Source: JBJELF01 sp051879015 (GTDB lineage: Bacteria; Bacillota; Clostridia; Lachnospirales; Lachnospiraceae). From it: a DNA stretch of 12,552 nt. The stretch spans positions 1 to 12,552 of the forward strand of contig JBJELF010000091.1 in the NCBI GenBank assembly GCA_051879015.1, in the 5' to 3' direction. The notes under the pieces were generated by a model, which was given only the letters and a program-made list of their open reading frames with translations, did no database searches and had not been told where the DNA came from. A program made the position numbers and the translations under genes. Below, piece by piece: positions 1 through 5,190 of this stretch. Within the stretch, counting starts at the first letter, position 1, and every line of letters starts with the position of its first letter.

Positions 1-505
1 CGGTAGACTTCTTCATTTTTGAGTTCCCACAAAAGCTTTTAAAGTCGTGTTCTCCAATAAGGCAGGCGGCAGCACTTTGCATGGCAGATATATTTGGCAT
101 GGTTTCGAGTCGTGTGAGATAACGGCGGTCGAAGACCGTTTTTACTGGACCGGCAAAGCAGGTATAGCGATAAGTTTTTCCCACTGCCTTATAACGGGCA
201 TGAAATCGGTCTGAGGCTTCACGCACTTCTTTAACAGCAATGTCATCCGGCAGATAACGATTGAGGTAATCTCGAATGGCTTCTTCAGATTGATTGGTGT
301 CAAGCCAGACATTAGCGACCATTCCTTTGGCATGAACTCCGGCGTCAGTGCGGCCGGCTCCAATGACTTCAATGGTCTCGTCATCACAGAGGCGGGCGAG
401 AACCGATTCCAGCTTTCCCTGAATGGTGTCACGGTCAGGCTGGTGCTCCCAACCATAGTAACGTGTGCCATCATAGCAGACGAGCAGTTTATAATTTTTT
501 TTCAT
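1..505 (-). CDS. truA: tRNA pseudouridine synthase A (TruA), 3' end missing
   Basis: TruA converts uridines 38-40 of the tRNA anticodon stem-loop to pseudouridine in the cytoplasm. The visible 168 residues read without a stop from the ATG at 503-505 to the window edge. Residues 11-19 (YDGTRYYGW) and 49-59 (GAGRTDAGVHA) are the TruA family signatures, and Asp54 in the second is the expected catalytic aspartate. Residues 133-140 (GKTYRYTC-like) continue the fold. Family members are about 245 residues long, so roughly a third is lost off the left edge; this is an edge effect, not a broken gene. The start is set by GGAGG (CCTCC at 512-516 on the plus strand) about 7 bases upstream. A small GCTGC/GCAGC hairpin lies just before that ribosome site (519-533). 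A shorter overlapping reading frame at 142-474 is a shadow of this gene. Confidence 0.93.
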   Translation of the reverse strand, partial: MKKNYKLLVCYDGTRYYGWEHQPDRDTIQGKLESVLARLCDDETIEVIGAGRTDAGVHAKGMVANVWLDTNQSEEAIRDYLNRYLPDDIAVKEVREASDRFHARYKAVGKTYRYTCFAGPVKTVFDRRYLTRLETMPNISAMQSAAACLIGEHDFKSFCGNSKMKKST

Positions 506-518
506 AATAATCCTCCAT

Positions 519-533
519 GCTGCTTTTGGCAGC
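519..533 (-). repeat. GCTGC/GCAGC hairpin abutting the truA ribosome site
   Basis: On the minus strand GCTGC-CAAAA-GCAGC forms a 5-bp stem whose 3' arm runs into ATGGAGG, the truA ribosome site. The 12 bases GCAGCATGGAGG recur at 2338-2349 in front of the sir2-like gene in the same arrangement. Confidence 0.5.
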
Positions 534-774
534 GCAAATGGTGATGAAAAATTTGTAATTTGATTGCTTCGTATAAGAATGAATCATTAGAAAATTTCAA
601 TTTTTTATGATTGCTGGCAGCATTATCATTGTAATATCATTGGGGCAAAGTGTCAAATGATAATTCAGTGATGTTGGGGTCAAAAGATACAAGTTAATTA
701 AAATAATCTTGTATCCCATTTTAGTGCAGATTGTAAATGGCAACGAAAAAAGTAAAAAAATATTGCTCTAAGCA

Positions 775-804
775 TTGTAATTTGATACTAAGTTGTGTTA
801 TGAT
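775..804 (+). promoter_or_regulatory. Sigma-A-type promoter with extended -10
   Basis: TTGTAA (775-780) and TATGAT (799-804) are separated by 18 bases, and TG sits one base before the -10, giving the extended form TGTTATGAT. Transcription would begin near 811 and run into the small ORF at 870 and then the S1 gene. The -35 matches the consensus at 4 of 6 positions. Confidence 0.55.
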
Positions 805-842
805 GATTTCATAAAGTTCACCATTGGTAAAGGATTCATTTT

Positions 843-866
843 TTTCTGCTGTTAGGAGGGCAGAGA
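843..866 (+). promoter_or_regulatory. Ribosome site displayed in a hairpin loop
   Basis: TTTCTGC (843-849) can pair with GCAGAGA (860-866) with one G-U pair. The 10-base loop contains the ribosome site TAGGAGG (853-859). The ATG at 870 follows directly. This could tune translation of the small ORF, but a 7-bp stem can arise by chance. Confidence 0.35.
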
Positions 867-869
867 TAA

Positions 870-1166
870 ATGATTTATAGATGGGAGAGCGGTATTATGA
901 AAGAAAGGAGAAAACTGCATAGGATTAGCAGTGTAAGTAAAATTATGATTAGCTTAGAGAAAAGTGCGAGATTTTTGGAGCGTTTGGCATCTCAAATGGA
1001 TGATGATGAAAGTGCTGTCATTGAAGAATTGGCAGAGTGCATTTTAGGTGGAGATGATGTTCCAAATCCAGATGAATGTGCGGATGTTCTTTTAGGATAC
1101 GCAGAAGATGCGGATGATGATGAACAGGCCATGATTTATAGTATTATTAATTATATTCAAGGTTGA
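870..1166 (+). CDS. Small acidic protein of unknown function
   Basis: I do not recognise this 98-residue protein. The first 26 residues are basic (KERRKLHR); from Met27 on it is strongly acidic and looks helical, with runs such as MDDDE and ADDDEQ and no cysteine pair, membrane segment or signal peptide. The chosen ATG at 870 has TAGGAGG ten bases upstream. Starts at 897 (Met10) and at 948 (Met27, where the acidic domain begins) are also possible, and the basic leader would be absent if Met27 were used. It is 42 bases upstream of the S1-domain gene with no terminator between, so the two are probably co-transcribed from the promoter at 775-804. A role linked to translation would be a guess from position only. 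Confidence 0.65.
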   Translation: MIYRWESGIMKERRKLHRISSVSKIMISLEKSARFLERLASQMDDDESAVIEELAECILGGDDVPNPDECADVLLGYAEDADDDEQAMIYSIINYIQG

Positions 1167-1208
1167 ATTTTAGATTTAGATAAGGTAACTTTTAAGGAGG
1201 GCATTGTC

Positions 1209-2120
1209 ATGGAAAAAATGGAGACAATGGAAGATTTTAAAGAAGAGTTGGAAGCATCCTACCGCAAGATTGTGCCAGGTGATATTGTATCAGGTACTGT
1301 GGTTGATGTAAATGAGTTGGAAGTGACAATTGACTTTAACTATTATGCGCCAGGAGTGATTCCTGCCTCAGAGATGAGCAGTGATCCATCTTTTGAGTTG
1401 ATGGAAGCAGTTCATGTGGGAGATCAAATTTCTGCTACTGTGATAAAAACGGATGATGGTAAGGGAAATATGGTATTGTCCTGCAAGGAAGCAACGGATG
1501 TATTGGCTTGGAACAAACTTAGGCAGATGATGGAGAGTAAGACAGTTATCCATGGCAAGATTGGTGGTATTGTCAACGCTGGCTGTATCATGTATGTGGA
1601 GGGAATTCGCGGATTTATTCCTGTCTCCAAGCTAGATTTGAATCGTGTAGAAGATACGAATCCATATCTTGGCAGGGAAGTGGATGCTATTATTATTACA
1701 GTGGACGAGGAAAAGAAGAAATTGGTTCTTTCTGTGCGCGATGTGTTGAGACAGCGTGCAATCGAGGAGAAAAATGCTAAAATTGCTCGTGTAGAGGTCG
1801 GCAATATCGTAGAAGGTGTGGTTGAAAAACTGGAGGATTACGGTGCATTTGTCGATATCGGCGATGGCATTTCTGGTTTGGTACACATTAGCCAGATTCC
1901 TTCTGCCAAGAAGCTGAAACATCCAAAGCAAGTTATGTCTGTGGGTGATAAGGTAAAGGTAAAGATTTCTCGCGTACAAAATAATAAAGTGAGCCTGACG
2001 ATGAAGGATTTAGAGGATGTCACCAGCAAAGAAGTGGACGAGGAAGTATTTGATTATAAAGAAGAGGGAAAAGCAACCACTGGGTTGGCTGGATTGTTGG
2101 CTGGATTTAAATTTGACTGA
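1209..2120 (+). CDS. S1-type RNA-binding protein, three S1 domains (ribosomal protein S1-like)
   Basis: A 303-residue cytoplasmic protein made of three consecutive S1 (OB-fold) RNA-binding domains at about residues 22-93, 112-178 and 195-267. The third is the most canonical, with VGNIVEGVV, YGAFVDIGDGISGLVHISQI and VGDKVKVKI blocks. The C-terminal 35 residues are acidic, ending in a Gly/Ala/Leu-rich stretch. Proteins of this type bind single-stranded mRNA and are annotated as ribosomal protein S1 or S1-like in Firmicutes. E. coli S1 has six domains and many Firmicute homologues about four, so this is a short form and may not be a true ribosomal subunit. AAGGAGGG at 1194-1201 lies seven bases before the ATG. 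It follows the small acidic ORF and ends at the terminator 2226-2270. Confidence 0.88.
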   Translation: MEKMETMEDFKEELEASYRKIVPGDIVSGTVVDVNELEVTIDFNYYAPGVIPASEMSSDPSFELMEAVHVGDQISATVIKTDDGKGNMVLSCKEATDVLAWNKLRQMMESKTVIHGKIGGIVNAGCIMYVEGIRGFIPVSKLDLNRVEDTNPYLGREVDAIIITVDEEKKKLVLSVRDVLRQRAIEEKNAKIARVEVGNIVEGVVEKLEDYGAFVDIGDGISGLVHISQIPSAKKLKHPKQVMSVGDKVKVKISRVQNNKVSLTMKDLEDVTSKEVDEEVFDYKEEGKATTGLAGLLAGFKFD

Positions 2121-2191
2121 CAAAAACGCTGTTTTGAGTTTGTAAGTAAATAGTAAAACTAGCATTGGCTGCACTGATAAGGAGAACGCTG

Positions 2192-2218
2192 TTGATTTCG
2201 CGCAGTGGTGTGAGATAG
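2192..2218 (+). other. Possible 8-codon leader peptide
   Basis: AAGGAG (2179-2184) is followed seven bases later by TTG and the short frame MISRSGVR ending in TAG at 2216-2218. It stops just before the terminator stem that begins at 2226. The spacing resembles a leader peptide with an attenuator, but the frame is short, starts at TTG and has no run of a regulatory amino acid, so chance is likely. Confidence 0.2.
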
Positions 2219-2225
2219 AAAGAAA

Positions 2226-2270
2226 ATAGGCTGCTGTAGAAGAAATGCTATGGCAGCTTATTTCTTTTTT
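2226..2270 (+). terminator. Strong intrinsic terminator after the S1 gene
   Basis: ATAGGCTGCTGTAG (2226-2239) pairs with CTATGGCAGCTTAT (2248-2261) over 14 bp with three G-U pairs. The loop has eight bases and TTCTTTTTT follows (2262-2270). It should end transcription of the small ORF/S1 unit. It lies 86 bases before the sir2-like start and rules out the upstream ATG at 2245 as that gene's start. Confidence 0.85.
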
Positions 2271-2271
2271 A

Positions 2272-2342
2272 GCAGCAGGAATACTGCTGGGACTATCCAA
2301 CGGTAAGTTTTTTCATCATAATTTAAGCTGCTTGAAGGCAGC
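2272..2342 (+). repeat. Hairpin-rich leader of the sir2-like gene
   Basis: CAGCAG (2273-2278) and CTGCTG (2284-2289) flank five bases, and GCTGC (2327-2331) with GCAGC (2338-2342) form a second small hairpin next to the ribosome site. The CAGCAG arm could also pair with CTGCTG at 2231-2236 inside the terminator stem, so alternative folds are possible. No known riboswitch class was recognised. Confidence 0.4.
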
Positions 2343-2355
2343 ATGGAGGGGTAAA

Positions 2356-3099
2356 ATGAATGATTTAAGACCAGAACTTAACAATAAGATTGAAATTTTG
2401 AAAGATTGGATTGAAGCAAGTGACAATATTGTCTTTTTTGGTGGTGCGGGGGTGTCAACGGAAAGCAATATTCCGGATTTTCGCAGTACCGATGGTTTAT
2501 ATCATCAGGAATACCAATATCCGCCGGAGACCATTTTAAGTCATTCCTTCTTTATGCGAAACACCAAGGAATTTTATCGTTTTTATCGAAATAAAATGCT
2601 TTATTTGGATGCAAAGCCAAATGCGGCTCATTTGGCTTTGGCTAAGTTAGAGAAGCAGGGTAAGCTTAAAGCAGTCATCACTCAAAATATTGATGGACTT
2701 CATCAGGCAGCGGGCAGCAAAGAGGTATTGGAGCTGCATGGTTCCGTTCTTCGCAATTATTGCAGACGCTGCGGCAGATTTTATGATGCAAATTATATAA
2801 AAGAATCAACGGATATTCCTCGATGCAGCTGCGGAGGGCTGCTGAAGCCAGATGTGGTTCTATACGAGGAAGGATTAGACAGCGAAGTGATAAAAAAATC
2901 TATCAATTATATCAAAAATGCAGATGTATTAATTGTAGGCGGTACTTCTCTGGTCGTTTATCCAGCTGCCGGACTGTTGGATTATTATTCGGGCCATAAG
3001 CTGGTACTTATCAATAAAGATGCGACAGCAAGGGATAGCATAGCAGACTTGATTGTAACAGGAAAGATAGGAGAAGTATTGAGTGAAGTGACAGAGTAA
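2356..3099 (+). CDS. Sir2-family NAD-dependent protein deacylase (CobB-like)
   Basis: A 247-residue cytoplasmic sirtuin. These enzymes use NAD+ to remove acyl groups from lysine, releasing nicotinamide and O-acyl-ADP-ribose. The NAD-binding GAGVSTESNIPDFR is at residues 30-43, TQNIDGLH at 109-116 and the catalytic His128 sits in ELHGS. Zinc cysteines are Cys136 and Cys139 (CRRC) and Cys157 and Cys159; the second pair is CxC rather than the usual CxxC. KPDVVLYEE (164-172) and GGTSLVVYPA (195-204) complete the fold, so it should be active. The ATG at 2356 is chosen because GGAGGGG (2345-2351) lies four to five bases upstream; extension to 2245 would start inside a terminator loop. It is transcribed alone and converges on the epimerase gene. 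Its protein substrates are not indicated by the context. Confidence 0.92.
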   Translation: MNDLRPELNNKIEILKDWIEASDNIVFFGGAGVSTESNIPDFRSTDGLYHQEYQYPPETILSHSFFMRNTKEFYRFYRNKMLYLDAKPNAAHLALAKLEKQGKLKAVITQNIDGLHQAAGSKEVLELHGSVLRNYCRRCGRFYDANYIKESTDIPRCSCGGLLKPDVVLYEEGLDSEVIKKSINYIKNADVLIVGGTSLVVYPAAGLLDYYSGHKLVLINKDATARDSIADLIVTGKIGEVLSEVTE

Positions 3100-3102
3100 G
3101 AA

Positions 3103-3131
3103 ACAGCCCCCAAGATTATCTTGGGGGCTGT
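3103..3131. terminator. Perfect 13-bp hairpin between convergent genes
   Basis: ACAGCCCCCAAGA (3103-3115) and TCTTGGGGGCTGT (3119-3131) form a perfect GC-rich stem with a three-base loop. On the minus strand it is followed by TTCTTA; on the plus strand by GATTGT. It therefore suits the epimerase gene best as an intrinsic terminator but can serve both convergent genes. Confidence 0.75.
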
Positions 3132-3196
3132 GATTGTAGGAGAGCAAATCACCGAATAATCAGCTTTGATGTCTGATGCGCTGTGAAGTAGGTCTG

Positions 3197-4081
3197 TCAG
3201 TTGATTGGTGTTACTTTAAAAGAGAAGCTGTTGCTCTGACCTGGTTCCAAAGAAAGAATATCACGTTTGTGATTGAAGATATCGTCCTCATCATCGAAGA
3301 TAGCGGAACCATTCCATGGCTCAATGCAGATAAAAGGCGCTTCTTTGCCGATAGGTGACCAGAATGCCACGGTATGGAAATTTTCAAAATCGAAGTCAAT
3401 TCCTTTTTGTGTATTGCGGTTCAAAATGGAAACTTTCTTGGATTTTAATCCGGTAAAAATCAAGGCATCGCTGTCAAACAGAGAATACTGAAGTGGAATT
3501 TCTCTGGAATTATTTAGATGATGCTTGAGTACGGCATGTTGAATGCATGGGGCGCTGACGTCCACAACTGGGCTGTAGCAGTCTTCGATTTCCTCAAATA
3601 CAATAGAGTAATCTTCAAATTTTTCTCCTTCATAGAGCGGGCAGTTGAATGCTGGGTGACCGCCGATATGATAGTACATAGTCTTGTCATCGCAGTTTTC
3701 TGCTTTCATGGTACAGGTCAGGGACTCGTTCTGCAAAGAAAAAGTAACATAGAGAGCATAGCGGTATGGGTAGAGTTTCAAAGTATCATCGTTGGCTCTA
3801 TGTACGAAAGTGACGGAATTTTCACTCTGAGCGTATACTTCAAACTCAGCGTGACGTACAATGCCGTGTTTTGGAAGAGCATATTCTTTGTTTTCAATGT
3901 ATGTTTTGCCATTGCGTACATTACCAATCATGGGGAAGAGGACGGGAGCACTGCTGCCCCAGTAAGTGGGATCCTGACACCAGATATATTCTTTGCCTGT
4001 GTGGTCTTTGAAGGAGCAGAGCTGAGCTCCCTTGGTGTCGATGGATGCCGATGCCATCTTGTTTTGAATTGTAATAATCAT
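3197..4081 (-). CDS. Aldose 1-epimerase family protein (LacX-type)
   Basis: A 294-residue cytoplasmic protein of the galactose mutarotase-like fold. Family members interconvert alpha and beta anomers of free or phosphorylated sugars. Key blocks are FPMIGNVRNGKTY (49-61), KHGIVRH (71-77), GGHPAFNCP (140-148) and CIEPWNG (252-258). By family analogy His72 and His142 and Glu254 would be the catalytic residues. The LacX-like layout (GHPAF, then IEPW) fits better than classical GalM, so the substrate is open. The start is the ATG at 4081, backed by GGAGG (CCTCC at 4088-4092); an in-frame extension to 4240 would run through the bioY terminator and is rejected. A possible -10 (TATGAT on minus, 4113-4118) has no good -35. 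It could help process sugars released by the nearby GH3 enzymes, but it is on the opposite strand and not in their operon. Confidence 0.87.
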   Translation of the reverse strand: MIITIQNKMASASIDTKGAQLCSFKDHTGKEYIWCQDPTYWGSSAPVLFPMIGNVRNGKTYIENKEYALPKHGIVRHAEFEVYAQSENSVTFVHRANDDTLKLYPYRYALYVTFSLQNESLTCTMKAENCDDKTMYYHIGGHPAFNCPLYEGEKFEDYSIVFEEIEDCYSPVVDVSAPCIQHAVLKHHLNNSREIPLQYSLFDSDALIFTGLKSKKVSILNRNTQKGIDFDFENFHTVAFWSPIGKEAPFICIEPWNGSAIFDDEDDIFNHKRDILSLEPGQSNSFSFKVTPIN

Positions 4082-4144
4082 AGTAAACCTCCAATTTTCA
4101 TTCAGTATCTTTATCATACAACAAATTTTGGAAAAAGTATACTG

Positions 4145-4190
4145 AAAAAATGCCGCCTCTGTGATATCACAACCACAAAGACGGCATCTT
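4145..4190 (-). terminator. Intrinsic terminator of bioY
   Basis: On the minus strand ATGCCGTCTTTGTG (plus 4174-4187) pairs with CACAGAGGCGGCAT (plus 4150-4163) over 14 bp with two G-U pairs and a 10-base loop, followed by six U. A-rich sequence precedes it, so it also reads as a terminator on the plus strand. It separates bioY from the codirectional epimerase gene. Confidence 0.85.
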
Positions 4191-4220
4191 ATTTTTTTAT
4201 GTATATACCAGAGCAGAAGG

Positions 4221-4799
4221 TCATTTCGAGAAGGAACCAAGTCCTGCGCGAGTCAGCTGCTTTGTGATAAAGCTGCCTACAGCTAGTGCAATGACTATTT
4301 TGACCAAATCAAATCCGATAAATGGCATGACACAGGATGCCAGTGCTGCTCCCAGGTTGACTTTCATTACGACCATATACCAAGCTGTGCCCAGTGCATA
4401 AGCTACTGCAGTGCCCAGTACCATACCGATAAAGGTAATGATAAAATAAACGGGAGTGTATTTTTTTTCTCCAATTTTCTCAGCTAAATTCATAAAAATA
4501 CCGATGACAGGAATCATTAACAGATATCCAATTAAATATCCGCCTGTTGGTCCTAAGAGTTTTCCAAGTCCTGCTCCATAAGCAGAAAATACAGGGACAC
4601 CTACTGCACCAAGCAGCAAATAAATGATACAGCTCAATTCAGCTGATTTCCAGCCTTGAATCACTACACTCAAGTACATTACCATAATCGTAAAAGAGAC
4701 AGGTACGGTTCCAATCGGGATGCTCATGGGTCCAATGATACAGGCTACTGCTGTGAACAGAGCGATAATCGCCATCTGATATACCTTTAAGTTTCTCAT
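4221..4799 (-). CDS. bioY: Biotin transporter substrate-binding subunit BioY
   Basis: A 192-residue integral membrane protein, the S component of an energy-coupling-factor (ECF) biotin importer. About six hydrophobic segments cover residues 10-28, 33-50, 55-72, 88-106, 117-138 and 152-180. Family hallmarks are LLLGAVGVPVF (61-71), GPTGGYLIGY (83-92) and FIGFDLVKI (160-168). No EcfA or EcfT gene is nearby, so it probably uses a shared energising module encoded elsewhere. The start at 4799 is preferred over an ATG five codons upstream (4814): GGAG lies nine bases before 4799, whereas the upstream ATG overlaps that ribosome site and has none of its own. Transcription starts at the consensus promoter 4866-4893, overlapped by a BirA operator, so uptake is likely shut off when biotin is plentiful. 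Confidence 0.93.
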   Translation of the reverse strand: MRNLKVYQMAIIALFTAVACIIGPMSIPIGTVPVSFTIMVMYLSVVIQGWKSAELSCIIYLLLGAVGVPVFSAYGAGLGKLLGPTGGYLIGYLLMIPVIGIFMNLAEKIGEKKYTPVYFIITFIGMVLGTAVAYALGTAWYMVVMKVNLGAALASCVMPFIGFDLVKIVIALAVGSFITKQLTRAGLGSFSK

Positions 4800-4808
4800 A
4801 ATAAATTT

Positions 4809-4812
4809 CTCC
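4809..4812 (-). promoter_or_regulatory. Ribosome site deciding the bioY start
   Basis: GGAG on the minus strand lies nine bases upstream of the ATG at 4797-4799. The alternative ATG at 4812-4814 overlaps it and is preceded only by AT-rich sequence. Confidence 0.6.
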
Positions 4813-4865
4813 ATTCTAATAAATTTTTATTATTGTTATTGTAGTCAATGCATTTACCATTCATC

Positions 4866-4893
4866 ATTATACTAGAAAAAATATAATTGTCAA
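4866..4893 (-). promoter_or_regulatory. Consensus sigma-A promoter of bioY
   Basis: Read on the minus strand, TTGACA (plus 4888-4893) and TATAAT (plus 4866-4871) are both perfect consensus hexamers, separated by 16 bases. Transcription would start near 4859, giving a leader of about 60 bases before the bioY ATG. Confidence 0.9.
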
Positions 4894-4921
4894 CCATTAT
4901 TTTTGAAAATGGTTGACAATT
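4885..4921. promoter_or_regulatory. BirA (biotin repressor) operator
   Basis: TTGTCAACC-N15-GGTTGACAA matches the known BirA operator architecture of Gram-positive bacteria, two inverted half-sites near TTGTAAACC and GGTTTACAA with a 14-16 base spacer. The arms extend to 14 perfect bp (4885-4898 and 4908-4921). One half-site contains the bioY -35, so bound BirA-biotinyl-AMP would block RNA polymerase. The gene it controls, bioY, agrees with the assignment. Confidence 0.88.
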
Positions 4922-4954
4922 AACTGCGCTGTAGTCGAAACAAACACAAATGTT

Positions 4955-4982
4955 TTTTATCTTATTTTACTAAAAGATAAAA
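4955..4982. repeat. 9-bp AT-rich inverted repeat
   Basis: TTTTATCTT (4955-4963) and AAGATAAAA (4974-4982) flank ten bases. It lies between the BirA operator and the GH3 promoter region. It could be an operator or a weak hairpin; nothing ties it to a specific regulator. Confidence 0.35.
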
Positions 4983-5016
4983 TATCATATACTTTTATTG
5001 CTGCATATCGACTGCT

Positions 5017-5049
5017 TTTTACGAAAAAAAATGAGCGTTTTACGAAAAA
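5017..5049 (+). promoter_or_regulatory. 12-bp direct repeats at 21-bp pitch upstream of the first GH3 gene
   Basis: TTTTACGAAAAA occurs at 5017-5028 and 5038-5049, exactly two helical turns apart. The second copy runs to where a -35 would lie for the -10 candidate TATGAT at 5071-5076, and no good -35 is present. This is the usual layout for activator-dependent promoters, including those of AraC-family regulators. The second copy is part of a motif shared with the next GH3 gene (5037-5055 and 8194-8212). Confidence 0.5.
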
Positions 5050-5070
5050 TATCTACAAAAAAACTGAAAA

Positions 5071-5076
5071 TATGAT
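5071..5076 (+). promoter_or_regulatory. Candidate -10 element for the GH3 cluster
   Basis: TATGAT matches the -10 consensus at 5 of 6 positions, but the expected -35 window (about 5047-5054) is AATATCT-like and does not match. A start near 5083 would give a leader of about 108 bases containing the long hairpin at 5103-5156. Confidence 0.4.
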
Positions 5077-5102
5077 AAAATAAATTCATCAAATGTTCCA
5101 AG

Positions 5103-5156
5103 TTTTCTTAATCTACAAAGTGATAAGCCAAGATTCCCTCTTTTAGATTAAGAAAA
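5103..5156 (+). repeat. 13-bp perfect inverted repeat in the leader of the first GH3 gene
   Basis: TTTTCTTAATCTA (5103-5115) and TAGATTAAGAAAA (5144-5156) are perfectly complementary around a 28-base loop. It is followed by A-rich sequence, not a U run, so it is not a terminator in this direction. The loop carries TCCCT, which could pair with AGGGA of the ribosome site at 5177-5183. It may be an RNA regulatory stem or a DNA operator. Confidence 0.5.
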
Positions 5157-5190
5157 AATATACAGTGGGAACAGAAAGGGAGGATAAACT

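Larger units (their letters stand above)
506..869. other. Divergent AT-rich spacer between truA and the small ORF
   Basis: This 364-base stretch holds no convincing coding region. It must contain the truA promoter on the minus strand, but only a weak candidate is visible (TTGAAA at 595-600 and TATACG at 570-575 read on minus, spacer 19). The rightward promoter is at 775-804. Two inverted repeats are present: TGCTG-G-CAGCA at 612-622, and ATTATCATT (622-630) with AATGATAAT (656-664). They share a base and may be alternative structures or an operator; I cannot assign them. Confidence 0.6.

Noticed and set aside
2245..2355. N-terminal extension of the sir2-like protein from the ATG at 2245
   Set aside because: The ATG lies in the loop of a strong terminator and lacks a ribosome site, while the ATG at 2356 has GGAGGGG and starts the normal sirtuin fold.
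2121..2355. Known riboswitch or T-box in the sir2 leader
   Set aside because: No conserved core of any class I know was recognisable; only short GC(A/T)GC stems are present.
4082..4240. Extension of the epimerase to 4240
   Set aside because: It would run through the bioY terminator and overlap the end of bioY; the ATG at 4081 has GGAGG.
3518..4267. 249-codon open frame on the plus strand
   Set aside because: It is antisense to the epimerase gene, has no ribosome site and resembles no family.
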